DNA from: Lelliottia sp. JS-SCA-14
GTDB lineage: Bacteria > Pseudomonadota > Gammaproteobacteria > Enterobacterales > Enterobacteriaceae
Assembly: GCF_035593345.1 (NCBI RefSeq)
Contig: NZ_CP141606.1
Coordinates: 1,426,001-1,490,000, forward strand
DNA length: 64,000 bases
Reading direction: 5' to 3'
Position numbers and translations under genes: made by a program. The notes under the pieces are model-generated. The model saw only the letters and a list, made by a program, of their open reading frames with translations. It was not told the DNA's origin and searched no databases. Shown here one piece after another: positions 20,501 to 28,438 of the stretch; position 1 is the first letter of the stretch, and every line of letters begins with the position of its first letter.

Positions 20501-23094
20501 TCCCACGCGACCGCCAGCCCGGTCGGCAGGAGCCACACCAGCATCAACACGCCCAGCCAGTAAAACGGATTCGGCACCCACAGCAGGGTGCAAAACAGCA
20601 GCGCCAACAGGGACGGAGCGACCAGGCTACGGCGCAGGTTATCGAATAATTTCCAGTACGACAGAGCGGAGAGCGGGTTTTTATCGTGGGTGCCATCCGC
20701 TTTCCTGACCCGTGGTTTAAGCCAGTTCAGCAGCTGCCAGTCGCCGCGGATCCAGCGGGTCCGGCGCGCGGCGTCCGAGAGATAGTTGTTCGGATACTGC
20801 TCGTAAAGCAACACTTCGCTCAGCAGCCCCGAGCGGGCGTAACACCCTTCCAGCAGATCGTGGCTGAGGACCAGGTTTTCCGGGCAGGTGTTGTGCGTGG
20901 CCTGCACAAAGATATCGACATCGTAAATGCCTTTGCCGACGAAGGAGCCTTCGTTGAACAGGTCCTGATAAATATCAGACGACATCATCGAATAGGGGTT
21001 ATTCCCGGCGATGCTGCTGCACATGGCGGCATAGCGCCCCTGTCCGTTGCGCGGCATCTCTTCGGCGAGGCCCGGCTGCAGGATGCCGTAGCCTTTCACC
21101 ACGCGCTGACGCGCGGCGTCGTATTCCGGTTTATTGAGCGGGTGCGCCATGGTGGCGACCAGCTTATGCGCCGTATCGCGCGGCAGCAGCGTGTCGCTGT
21201 CCAGCGTGACGACGTATTTTATCCGCTCCGGCAACTGGTGCGCGGGCAGCTCGGCGACGCTGGAAAATTGTTTGTCTGGCTGGCGTAGCCAGCTGTTCAG
21301 CAGCGCCAGTTTCCCGCGTTTGCGTTCGTAGCCCATCCAGGCGCCCTGGGTTGGGTTCCATTCGGGGGCGCGGTGGAGGAGATAAAAACGCGGGCGAGTG
21401 GCCGGATAGCGGCGGTTGAGATCCTGCGTCAGTGATATCGCCTGTTCGAGCAGGGCGTTGTTTTCCGCTGAGGGCTCATTCGCCGAATCGGTAAAGTCGG
21501 TTAACAGGGCGAAGCAGAGATGCTCACTTTGGTTGCCCAGCCAGCACACTTCCAGACTGGCGATCAATTTGCTGATCCCGTCTGGGCTGGTGAGCAGGCA
21601 GGGGATCACCACCATAGTGGCGGAATCCGCCGGGATCCCGCTGGAAAAATCCATCCGCGGCAGCGGGCGCGGCGTGCGAAAACGGGTGGTCGCCTCGCTG
21701 AGCAGATCGCTCGCAAGCTGGCTGAGGACGATAATCAGCGGTATCGCGAGGAGGATCAGCAGCCAGCCCAGGCCCTGCTGCGCAGTGCGGTGCAGGATTT
21801 CGGCGGTGGCCGCGGTGGTCAGCAGACTCAGGCTGCCGAGCCAGGACATCAGCGGGATCTGATTGAAACTGTGCCGTAGGCGGATAAGGCGCGAGGCATC
21901 GGCTGATAAGAGGATTTCCAGGCGCTGACGCCCTTCGCCCATCAGGTAATAACCGATATGCGCACCCGGCGTGTCGGGGGCGTTTTCACCGGCAAGCGCC
22001 AGCACGCGGCGGGCCACTTCCGGCTCGCTGAAATGGCTGTCTCGCGCCAGAAGTTCAATCACGTGGCGATAGTGGTCGCGTGTATCGAAATGCATCAGCG
22101 GGTAAATCCCGGCCGGATCCTGGCGCAGCGTTTGTTCCACCACGCTCATGGCCTCGGCGAAATCTGCCCAGTTGGTTTCACTCAGCAAGCGCAGGCCCGC
22201 GATGCTGTTACTCACGGAAAGCTGGCTGGCGGCTAACTGCTGATTGAAGCGGTGAATGAGGGTATCGGTGGTCACGCCCTGTTCGGTCAGGCGCTGTTCG
22301 ATCCAGGTCAGGGGCAGCGCGAGCATATTGCCGCGGCCTTGCAGACGACGCACCAGCTCGGCCACAAAGGCGCTGCTTAACGGCGGGCGCGAGCGCGCCA
22401 TATCGGCGATCACCATGATCAGCTCGGCGGGCGTGTTCTCTGCGCACTCGAAAATGCGCGTCACCCAGCTATCCGCCAGATTACGTTCCTGCTGAGCCTT
22501 GACCACGTCGATGCTGACCCGACGCAGGTTTTCGATGAGCGCCAGACGCAGCATGCCGGGCAGCGCCCAGACTTCGCCCAGCGTCAGCGGCGTCTCCTGC
22601 TGATAGGCGGTGATGTAGCTGGTGAGATTCGCGGCGTCCCAGCGCCCGTCACCGTGGGCGATGGCTTCGGCGGCGATATCATAGATGCGCGGACAATCAT
22701 GCGGCGAAGCCAGCGCCGGAAGCCCTTTGCCGAAATTCTTCGGCAGGTGCTGGCGCACGATGCGGATCTGCTCCTCGATCAGGTAGTAGTTATCCAGCAG
22801 CCACTCCCCGGCGGGCATGATACTCGCTTTCTTGCCAGCGTTGAGGACGTAGCAGTTTTGCGTGATCACCGCCTCATTGTCATCGAGGCGTTTGAGCAGG
22901 TAGTAGGGCAGCTTGTCAGGCGACAATTTGTGCGAGCGCGCCAGCTTTTGTCCGTAGCGCGCCATCTGGGCCGTCGAAAAAAGCTCGGCTTTAAAACTGT
23001 TTTCAGCCGCAGGTTCGTTGCCCGAAAGGGCAGGAGCCAGCGCAGGCGGCAGCGAACGGGAGCGACTCCGCCACTTCTTAAGGTTCATTTTCAT
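14518..23094 (-). CDS. ndvB: cyclic beta-1,2-glucan synthase (NdvB/ChvB/Cgs family)
   Basis: A 2858-aa membrane enzyme, close to the length of Brucella Cgs and Rhizobium NdvB. The family initiates on itself, elongates beta-1,2-glucan from UDP-glucose, controls length by phosphorolysis and cyclises the product for the periplasm. Visible order: an N-terminal cytoplasmic region; hydrophobic segments near 412-463; a GT84-type glycosyltransferase (about 490-800) with DSD at 632-634, HDLLEG (Asp746) and RRTRW (777-781); more membrane segments near 823-865 and 950-990; a glucoamylase-like domain around 1400; then two GH94-type halves, the last with GAFGFRDQLQD (about 2403) and GAGDWNDGMN (about 2539). 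Similar FLGR motifs near 1778 and 2278 suggest an internal duplication. No frameshift is seen. The start at 23094 has only a weak ribosome-binding site; Met3 is an alternative. It sits between leuS and ybeL, where E. coli has no such gene. Confidence 0.93.
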   Translation of the reverse strand: MKMNLKKWRSRSRSLPPALAPALSGNEPAAENSFKAELFSTAQMARYGQKLARSHKLSPDKLPYYLLKRLDDNEAVITQNCYVLNAGKKASIMPAGEWLLDNYYLIEEQIRIVRQHLPKNFGKGLPALASPHDCPRIYDIAAEAIAHGDGRWDAANLTSYITAYQQETPLTLGEVWALPGMLRLALIENLRRVSIDVVKAQQERNLADSWVTRIFECAENTPAELIMVIADMARSRPPLSSAFVAELVRRLQGRGNMLALPLTWIEQRLTEQGVTTDTLIHRFNQQLAASQLSVSNSIAGLRLLSETNWADFAEAMSVVEQTLRQDPAGIYPLMHFDTRDHYRHVIELLARDSHFSEPEVARRVLALAGENAPDTPGAHIGYYLMGEGRQRLEILLSADASRLIRLRHSFNQIPLMSWLGSLSLLTTAATAEILHRTAQQGLGWLLILLAIPLIIVLSQLASDLLSEATTRFRTPRPLPRMDFSSGIPADSATMVVIPCLLTSPDGISKLIASLEVCWLGNQSEHLCFALLTDFTDSANEPSAENNALLEQAISLTQDLNRRYPATRPRFYLLHRAPEWNPTQGAWMGYERKRGKLALLNSWLRQPDKQFSSVAELPAHQLPERIKYVVTLDSDTLLPRDTAHKLVATMAHPLNKPEYDAARQRVVKGYGILQPGLAEEMPRNGQGRYAAMCSSIAGNNPYSMMSSDIYQDLFNEGSFVGKGIYDVDIFVQATHNTCPENLVLSHDLLEGCYARSGLLSEVLLYEQYPNNYLSDAARRTRWIRGDWQLLNWLKPRVRKADGTHDKNPLSALSYWKLFDNLRRSLVAPSLLALLFCTLLWVPNPFYWLGVLMLVWLLPTGLAVAWDLLNKPTRRPVVQHLLLVATGALKRLSRVGMNFATLPHEAGYSLYAIAVTLWRLGFSQRNLSQWASYSPDNDREKTSPIRFYRAMWMNVATGVALTVLTAHIAPLFSFIALPVSLLWCLTPLLLSWMSRSPARSVFSPNREQKQLLRQTSREIWAFFETFVTAKEHWLPPDNYQEIPHPVIAHRTSPTNIGLSLMANLTAWDFGYLPSGEVLQRVTLTLDTLDKMEHFRGHLYNWYDTQTLAPLSPRYVSSVDSGNMAGHLLTLREGLSAMRNQPVLNSAQVLAGLNDTLGILEKHWGQNAPTGLRLLRKHCLGATSLSPAQLYIELKQMRTQSNHLTALCHQDDALTLRWIDHLQRQLVMLCHEWSHLLGWITPAWDTQTLPSLSWLANAKHSGEGTPSASAIALARMRLDIITELEQRLNEHARMDFTFLYSEVTSLLSIGYNCDSNMLDKSHYDLLPSEIRLTSFIAIATNQLPLKSWYALGRLFTTIDRDTALMSWSGSMFEYLMPNLVMPTWPGSLLDEMSQSAVMRQIHWGKERGVPWGVSESGYHAFDVQQNYQYQAFGVPGLGLRRGLADDMVVAPYATLLALMIAPQKACDNLARLEKNGARGEFGFYEALDYTPSRLATGQLYAVVQSWMAHHQGMAFQALAHVLLDAPMADRFMASTAFQSASLLLQERVPDAVDLYSPRRHFESHEGRVKPVRYEPRIFTAADSLIPEVQLLSNSHYHLMMTHTGGSYSRWNDLALTRWRSDTTRDNWGAFCYIRDLQSGDIWSNTWQPTGETDSNDEVIFTDAGAEFKRTLGTVSVKTQVVVSPEDDIELRRVTLLHRGRQARTIELTTYAEVVLAPATSDLAHPTFSNLFIQTELVPAQNAILCHRRPRAPDEKSPWLFHMMVVHGSSQSGVSFETDRAKFLGRGRHPADAQAAGQSGALSNSSGSVLDPMLAIRQTLTLQPGLPVTVDILYGVSENRQQSLALLEKYRDHPIADRVFELAWSHSLVVLRQINANEDDAALFNRLAGAILYPCQELRADNLTISRNRRGQSGLWGWAISGDLPIVLLSISSEESILSITTLIQAHRYWRLKGLAVDLVILNESPGGYQQALQNHIMDLIYAGSEASLLDKSGGIFVRNGEHLSAEDNLLLQSVAHLSLDDRAGGLNEQLDQRLHALKTVPRPFVPHLIPGVNLHIPWTPDTDQLVHFNGHGGFSQDGREYQIVLRENAPTPAPWSNVLANARFGSVLSEAGQAYSWYENAHEYRLTPWENDPVSDRSGEVFYLRDEESGACWSPTTLPVRGQGDYLSRHGFGYSVFAHRESGIDSELTVLVAEEAPVKLAILTISNNSGRTRKLSATGYVEWTLGESRTSSALHIVTHAASVADGCGVMANNFYGSNGAGRTAFFAVTGAHCSLTGDRREFLGRNGAQHNPAAMRLRWLSDKTGAGLDPCGAVQSAVTLIDGDQKTFIFVLGVGEDPVEAQTLLARYLNEEAAREELSRVHRYWHSVLDKIVVHTPDSAVNLLTNGWLLYQTVACRLLARSGYYQSGGAFGFRDQLQDTLALSHAAPERLREQIILCASRQFIEGDVQHWWHPPHGNGVRTRCSDDYLWLPLAVCHYVQTTGDTGVLEQRIPYLEGRPLQPGEESVYDTPVISAVEETLWQHCVKAIRHGLQFGSHGLPLMGAGDWNDGMNRVGIDGKGESVWLGFFLFDILQRVADLAEQRQDATIAELCRTEASRLQKNLETSAWDGEWYRRGYFDGGEPLGSKASQECRIDAIAQSWSVLSGAAEPSRSQRAMQSLDKLLVDNDAGLIKLLTPPFDGHGPNPGYIQGYLPGVRENGGQYTHGAIWAVMAFARMGNTERAWELWSMINPVNHALTPDDVERYKTEPYVMSADVYSVAPHIGRGGWSWYTGSAGWAYRLLTEELLGIKRFGNVLTVHAQLPAQWPSLSISYQQGQSQYQIRISQGSEAYQVTLDDVVLPDDQIPLVDDGNHHQVEIIQH

Positions 23095-23210
23095 AGCGAT
23101 GCTCTGGTGCGACGTGAACGCGCAGGAGCAGTTGCGAAATCAGATCAGAAACGTTCTCTCAGGATGGGTGTGGGGCATCAGGGATTTAACAGCTGCTGGA
23201 ATCTTACTTA

Positions 23211-23216
23211 AGTATA
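23211..23216 (-). promoter_or_regulatory. candidate -10 element upstream of the glucan synthase
   Basis: Minus-strand TATACT about 117 bases ahead of the synthase ATG, in a stretch more AT-rich than its surroundings. No clear -35 element accompanies it. Confidence 0.3.
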
Positions 23217-23228
23217 GAACACCGATTT

Positions 23229-23244
23229 TGCGCCATCAGGCGCA
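23229..23244. other. short perfect hairpin TGCGCC-ATCA-GGCGCA
   Basis: Six-bp perfect stem with a 4-base loop between the 54-aa zinc-ribbon gene and the glucan synthase. It has no T-run after it in either direction. It may act as an mRNA hairpin or a protein site; its function is unknown. Confidence 0.35.
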
Positions 23245-23251
23245 TGCGGGA

Positions 23252-23416
23252 TCAGCGCGGTGCCACAAACAGCGCTTTACAGCCGGGGCACAGCATCGCC
23301 TGTTTGAGGCGAATTTTTGACGTTGGGTGTGAGGACTTGAGGCCGCAGTGCGGGCAAGTGACGGTGGTGGTCGAGGCTCCACCGATGAGCTTCATTGCGT
23401 AATCGAGAAGAGACAT
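23252..23416 (-). CDS. small zinc-ribbon protein, YnfU-like
   Basis: A 54-aa frame too short for a usual ORF screen. It reads MSLLDYAMKLIGGAST, then CPHC at 21-24 and CPGC at 43-46, the two CxxC knuckles of a zinc ribbon, ending KALFVAPR. A GAAAGG ribbon-binding site lies about nine bases ahead of the ATG at 23416. It resembles the YnfU family of small enterobacterial zinc-binding proteins; the exact family is from memory. It is on the same strand as the glucan synthase, about 157 bases upstream, and divergent from ybeL, itself a zinc-ribbon protein. Function unknown. Confidence 0.75.
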   Translation of the reverse strand: MSLLDYAMKLIGGASTTTVTCPHCGLKSSHPTSKIRLKQAMLCPGCKALFVAPR

Positions 23417-23589
23417 GATGATTAACCTTTCAATGAATGAGCTTCATCCTAGCACGAAGTGTTCAAATACTATGCAAGGTATCGCATCTCCCCTTTGCAG
23501 GAATTTACCGGGTCTGTGGCTGACCTGACAAAGCGGCGGCAAAATAAGGTCTATTATTAGAATTAGTTACTGACCCGGGAGGCGAAAGG

Positions 23590-24072
23590 ATGAACAAGGT
23601 TGCTCAATTTTACCGCGAACTGGTTGCCACACTCACGGAGCGCCTGCGTAACGGCGAACGTGATATTGATGCCCTGGTCGAGCAGGCGCGCGCGCGCGTC
23701 GTGCAAACGGGTGAGTTAACGCGGACCGAAGTAGAAGAGGTGACGCGGGCCGTGCGCCGCGATCTGGAAGAGTTCGCGCGCAGCTATGAAGAGAGCCAGG
23801 ACGAGGTCACCGACAGCGTGTTTATGCGGGTGATCAAAGAGAGTCTGTGGCAGGAGCTGGCGGATATCACCGACAAAACCCAGCTGGAGTGGCGCGAGGT
23901 GTTTCAGGATCTGAACCATCACGGCGTGTATCACAGCGGCGAGGTGGTCGGGCTGGGGAATCTGGTGTGTGAGAACTGCCATTTCCATCTGGCGGTGTAC
24001 ACGCCTGACGTGTTGCCGCGCTGTCCGAAATGCGGGCATGACCAGTTCCAGAGACGGCCGTTTGAGCCGTGA
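23590..24072 (+). CDS. ybeL: YbeL, DUF1451 zinc-ribbon protein
   Basis: 160 aa, same length as E. coli YbeL (DUF1451). The N-terminal 110 residues are charged and helical (coiled-coil-like). The C-terminus is a zinc ribbon with CENC at about 133-136 and CPKC at about 149-152, ending DQFQRRPFEP. A GGGAGG ribosome-binding site precedes ATG 23590. Function is not established. In E. coli the gene follows leuS directly; here the glucan synthase block separates them, and rihA follows convergently. Confidence 0.95.
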   Translation: MNKVAQFYRELVATLTERLRNGERDIDALVEQARARVVQTGELTRTEVEEVTRAVRRDLEEFARSYEESQDEVTDSVFMRVIKESLWQELADITDKTQLEWREVFQDLNHHGVYHSGEVVGLGNLVCENCHFHLAVYTPDVLPRCPKCGHDQFQRRPFEP

Positions 24073-24079
24073 TTTTCCA

Positions 24080-24167
24080 CCCTCACCCTAACCCTCTCCC
24101 TGCGGGAGAGGGGATCAGATCGGCGTGGTTTTCTCCCTCTCCCCGTGGGAGAGGGCCGGGGTGAGGG
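24080..24167. repeat. paired palindromic repeats between ybeL and rihA
   Basis: Two head-to-head units of one repeat. The first (24080-24112) is CCCTCACCC, a spacer, CCCTCTCCC and GGGAGAGGG; the second (24135-24167) is the mirror order ending GGGGTGAGGG. Each unit folds on itself and the two are also complementary to each other. They lie between the ends of convergent genes. The same unit recurs after ubiF and pgm. Confidence 0.8.
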
Positions 24168-24179
24168 CACCAGACCGCA

Positions 24180-25115
24180 CTAGTGATAAAACTTCAACCG
24201 TTCTGCGATTAAATCCACAAACGCTTCCCGGTCGATATCCAACATCAGCGTGGTATTCGGCGTATTGCCGGTCAGGGAGTAGTAATCCACGACCGTCATC
24301 CCCTGGGTGTATTTCCCCTGCGTCTCTACGCCGACCCAACGATCCACCGTGGTAAATATCTCCGGTTTCAACAGCCAGGCGATGGTGCAGGGATCGTGCA
24401 GCGGCGCGCCCTGGAAGCCCCATTTCTCGGTTTTGTGATACTCCATAAAGAAGTCGAGCAGCTCGGCGACGGTGGTGGCGACGGGGTTGCCGATCCCACG
24501 AAAACGCTCGCTATCTTCCGCCATGATTTGCGCCCGATGGGTCACATCCAGACCTGCCATCACAATCGGGATGCCCGACTGGAAGACGATCTCTGCCGCT
24601 TCCGGGTCGACGAAGATGTTGAACTCCGCTGCTGGCGTCCAGTTGCCGAGCCCCATTGCGCCGCCCATGATCACAATCCGCGCGATCTTCGCGTGCAGTT
24701 CCGGGTGGCTATTGAGCAGCAGCGCGACGTTGGTTTGCGGGCCCGTGGCGACCAGCGTCACCCGCTCGCGGCTGTCGCGCAGCACCTTCGCCATCAGTTC
24801 GACCGCCGTGCAGTTTTGCGGTGCAAAGCCAGGCTCCGGCAGCGCCGGGCCGTCGAGGCCGCTCTCGCCGTGGACGTTATCGGCGATAATCAGATCGCGC
24901 ATCAGCGGCTTCACCGCGCCGCCTGCCACCGGGATATCCGCTCGTTTGAGCAGGGTCAGCATGCGTAACACGTTGCGCAGGGTTTTATCCGGCGTCTGGT
25001 TCCCGGCAGAAGAGGTGACGGCTTTGAGGTCGAGTTCCGGTGAGGCGAGGGCAAGGACCAGAGCGATAGCGTCGTCATGACCTGGATCGCAATCGAGAAT
25101 GATCGGCAGTGGCAT
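24180..25115 (-). CDS. rihA: pyrimidine-specific ribonucleoside hydrolase RihA
   Basis: RihA hydrolyses cytidine and uridine to base and ribose. 311 aa, as in E. coli. The calcium-binding nucleoside-hydrolase motif DCDPGHDD is at residues 8-15, and [13 protein letters not shown] is conserved. I start at ATG 25115 ([12 protein letters not shown]), seven bases after GGAG; an upstream in-frame ATG at 25127 adds four unconserved residues. It lies downstream of gltL in the same direction. The hscC-djlC genes that precede rihA in E. coli are absent. Confidence 0.96.
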   Translation of the reverse strand: MPLPIILDCDPGHDDAIALVLALASPELDLKAVTSSAGNQTPDKTLRNVLRMLTLLKRADIPVAGGAVKPLMRDLIIADNVHGESGLDGPALPEPGFAPQNCTAVELMAKVLRDSRERVTLVATGPQTNVALLLNSHPELHAKIARIVIMGGAMGLGNWTPAAEFNIFVDPEAAEIVFQSGIPIVMAGLDVTHRAQIMAEDSERFRGIGNPVATTVAELLDFFMEYHKTEKWGFQGAPLHDPCTIAWLLKPEIFTTVDRWVGVETQGKYTQGMTVVDYYSLTGNTPNTTLMLDIDREAFVDLIAERLKFYH

Positions 25116-25203
25116 AGGGAGCTCCATTTTTTGGCGTTATTTTGTGACAAGGTTAACGCCGCAAGATGAAGCAGACGAGAAGAAGAGGGCTAAAGCGTGA
25201 AGT

Positions 25204-25229
25204 GGTGCGCAATCCGAAGAGTGCGCACC
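25204..25229. other. perfect inverted repeat between gltL and rihA
   Basis: Eight-bp perfect arms GGTGCGCA / TGCGCACC around a 10-base loop, just beyond the gltL stop. On the plus strand it is followed by CTTTT, on the minus strand by no T-run. It could limit read-through or protect the 3' end of gltIJKL mRNA. Confidence 0.45.
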
Positions 25230-25236
25230 CTTTTGA

Positions 25237-25958
<722 letters not shown>

Positions 25959-25962
<4 letters not shown>

Positions 25963-26636
25963 GAGACCGTCCTTTTCTTCAGCCAGGTCACCAACAGCGA
26001 CGCGCTTAAACTAATTGCAAAATAAACCGCACCTGCGAACAGGATCATCTCGACCTGCGTCCCGTCACGCTCGCCGATGGTGGAGGCGGTGCGGAAGAAG
26101 TCTGCGAGGCTCAGCACGTAAACCAGTGAGGTATCCTGGAAGAGCACGATGCCCTGGGTCAGCAGCAGCGGGACCATGGCGCGAAACGCCTGGGGTAAAA
26201 TAATGAGCTTCATGGACTGCCAGTGGGTCATCCCCAGGGCCAGCGCCGCGCTCGATTGTCCGCGGGAGATGCTCTGAATACCCGCGCGAATAATTTCGGA
26301 ATAGTACGCGGCCTCAAACATCGAGAACGCCACCATGGCCGAGATCAGGCGGATATCGGTTTTCGGCGACAGCCCCAGCACGTTTTGCAGTAGGCCGGGA
26401 ACGATCAGGTAAAACCACAGCAGCACCATCACCAGCGGAATCGAGCGGAAGACGTTGACGTAGGCCGTGGCGAACCAGGCGAGCGGTTTAAAGCTCGACA
26501 GGCGCATGACCGCGAGGATCGTCCCCCAGACAATACCAATGACGATAGCAATGGCGGTGATTTTTAAGGTGATGACCAGCCCGTCGAGCAGATAGGGCAT
26601 GGCGGGTACAATGGAACTCCAGTCAAAATCGTACAT
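25959..26636 (-). CDS. gltK: glutamate/aspartate ABC transporter permease GltK
   Basis: 225-aa inner-membrane permease of the polar amino acid HisM/GlnP type. It has about five hydrophobic helices and an EAA-loop region ([22 protein letters not shown]) that contacts GltL. The start overlaps the gltJ stop by one base (TAATG) and the end overlaps gltL. It works as a heteromer with GltJ. Confidence 0.97.
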
Positions 26637-27376
26637 TATTTGCCCCCCAGATTGCCCGGCAGGCGAGTTTTACGTTCAACCAGGTTCATCACCAGCATGA
26701 TGAATGCGTTAATCAGCACGTAGGCCACGGTAATGGCGGTGAAGGATTCCCACGCGTGGGCGGAGTAATCCAGCAGCTTGCCCGCCTGCGCGGCCATATC
26801 GACCAGACCGATGGTGGAGGCGATGGCCGAGTTTTTCACCAGGTTCATCATCTCGGAGGTCATCGGCGGGACGATCACCCGATAGGCGTTCGGCAGCAGC
26901 ACGTAGCGATAGCTTTGCGGCAGCGTCAGGCCCATCGCCAGAGCTGCGTTTTTTTGCCCGCGTGGCAGCGACTGAATGGCGGCTCGCACCTGCTCGCACA
27001 CGCGTGCAGCGGTAAACAGCCCAAGACAGAGCATCGACGAGACAAAGAACTGTATGTTCGGGTCGAGTTCCGATTTAAACCACATGCCGAGGTTTTCCGG
27101 CAGCAGTTCAGGAACCACCAGATACCAGGTAAAGAACTGCACGATGAGTGGAACGTTGCGGAACAGTTCCACGTACAGGGTGCCGAGAGAAGAGAGAAAA
27201 CGATTCGGGACGGTACGTAAAATACCGAACAGCGAACCGACCAGGAAGGCGATAATCCAGGCCGTTATCGATAACGCAACGGTGACCTGAAAGCCGCTCC
27301 ACAGCCAGCCTAAATAGGTGGTGTTGCCGAACGGGGCTTGTTGCAGAAAAATGCCCCAGTTCCAGTCTATTGACAT
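26636..27376 (-). CDS. gltJ: glutamate/aspartate ABC transporter permease GltJ
   Basis: 246 aa from ATG 27376 ([12 protein letters not shown]), the length of E. coli GltJ. The frame stays open 29 codons further upstream, but that part is the SroC/terminator region and is not conserved coding sequence. The EAA-loop is [28 protein letters not shown] ribosome-binding site lies just ahead, between the terminator and the start. Confidence 0.96.
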   Translation of the reverse strand: MSIDWNWGIFLQQAPFGNTTYLGWLWSGFQVTVALSITAWIIAFLVGSLFGILRTVPNRFLSSLGTLYVELFRNVPLIVQFFTWYLVVPELLPENLGMWFKSELDPNIQFFVSSMLCLGLFTAARVCEQVRAAIQSLPRGQKNAALAMGLTLPQSYRYVLLPNAYRVIVPPMTSEMMNLVKNSAIASTIGLVDMAAQAGKLLDYSAHAWESFTAITVAYVLINAFIMLVMNLVERKTRLPGNLGGK

Positions 27377-27385
27377 AATAAACTC

Positions 27386-27545
27386 CAGAAAAAAAAGGGT
27401 AGCAGCGCTACCCTCGAAGATTGGTGAGAAGCTCAATGTTCGCGCTGAGTGGGGAACGACCACTCAACGTATAGTCTGTCCGCGCTTCCCGACAATCGAG
27501 AGGGCAGGAGGTCCCGCCCCTAATGGTTCTAATTAGTTCAGTGCT
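27386..27545 (-). ncRNA. sroC: SroC small RNA (gltI 3' region)
   Basis: The gltI-gltJ gap on the minus strand ends in an intrinsic terminator exactly where SroC ends in E. coli and Salmonella. There SroC is an RNase E product of gltI mRNA that acts as a sponge for the GcvB and MgrR sRNAs. The 3' end is read from the sequence; the 5' end is set only from the known length of about 150-160 nt and may lie just inside gltI. Identification rests on position and terminator, not on an alignment. Confidence 0.75.
27389..27413 (-). terminator. gltI/SroC terminator
   Basis: Minus-strand stem GGGTAGC / GCTACCC (27397-27403 with 27407-27413), 3-base loop, followed by eight T. It lies inside the glt operon, so only part of transcription continues into gltJKL and the binding protein is made in excess. 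Confidence 0.9.
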
Positions 27546-28438
27546 TTATCGTTTGGTTCTTTGAACAGGGCTTTCATGTCGTCAGACAGTTCAAAGTTCA
27601 TGTTGAGATTTTTTGGTGGAATCGGGTTCTTGAACCACTTATCGAACCATTTTTCCGCTTCGCCGGAGGTCTGGACTTTGGCGATGGTGTCATCGATCAG
27701 TTTTTTGAAGTCCGCGTCGTCTTTACGCAGCATACAGCCGTACGCTTCTTTCGACTGTGCCGTGCCGACGATTTCCCAGTTGTCCGGTTTCTTCGCCTTC
27801 GCACGTTCGCCCGCCAGCAGCGCGTCATCCATCATGAATGCCACCGCGCGGCCGCTTTCCAGGGTACGGAAAGAGTCACCGTGGTCTTTGGCGCTGATGA
27901 TGCGCATATCCAGTTTCTTCTCGTCGTTCAGCTTGTGCAGCAGCACTTCAGAAGTGGTACCGGAAGTGACAACGACCGCTTTGCCCTTCAGGTCTGCGAA
28001 GTCTTTAATCTCGCCGCCTTTTTTGGTCAGCAGACGCGTGCCAACCACGAAGATGGTGTCGGAGAAGGCCGCTTGTTTCTGACGCTCAAGGTTGTTGGTG
28101 GTGGAGCCACACTCAAAATCGAAGGTGCCGTTTTGCAGCAGGGGAATACGGTTTTGCGACGTAATTGGAATCAGCTTCACCTGCAGATCAGGTTTGTTAA
28201 GCTTCTTCTTGACCGCTTCTACGATCGCGTTGGAGTAGTCCTGAGAGTAGCCTACGACTTTTTGCGTGTTGTCGTAGTATGAGAACGGGACGGAAGATTC
28301 ACGGTGGCCGACCACGATCACGCCATTTTTGGCAATCTTGTCGAGAGTGCTCCCGGCAGCCGGAGCGTCTTCAGCGTGAACGACGCCTGCGGACATCCCC
28401 ATTACCAGCATTGCTGTGGCCAGTTTACGTAATTGCAT
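27533..28438 (-). CDS. gltI: glutamate/aspartate-binding periplasmic protein GltI
   Basis: Substrate-binding protein of the GltIJKL importer. 301 aa from ATG 28438 (MQLRKLATAMLVMG), seven bases after AGGAG; the open frame extends 15 codons further but without a ribosome-binding site. The signal peptide ends at VHA, mature start EDAPAAG. The solute-binding core (VGHRESSVPFSYYD and FECGSTTNN) is typical of family 3 amino acid binding proteins. Confidence 0.97.
   Translation of the reverse strand: MQLRKLATAMLVMGMSAGVVHAEDAPAAGSTLDKIAKNGVIVVGHRESSVPFSYYDNTQKVVGYSQDYSNAIVEAVKKKLNKPDLQVKLIPITSQNRIPLLQNGTFDFECGSTTNNLERQKQAAFSDTIFVVGTRLLTKKGGEIKDFADLKGKAVVVTSGTTSEVLLHKLNDEKKLDMRIISAKDHGDSFRTLESGRAVAFMMDDALLAGERAKAKKPDNWEIVGTAQSKEAYGCMLRKDDADFKKLIDDTIAKVQTSGEAEKWFDKWFKNPIPPKNLNMNFELSDDMKALFKEPNDKALN

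Noticed and set aside
23229..23244. Hairpin between the zinc-ribbon gene and ndvB as an intrinsic terminator
   Set aside because: The stem is perfect but no T-run follows it on either strand.
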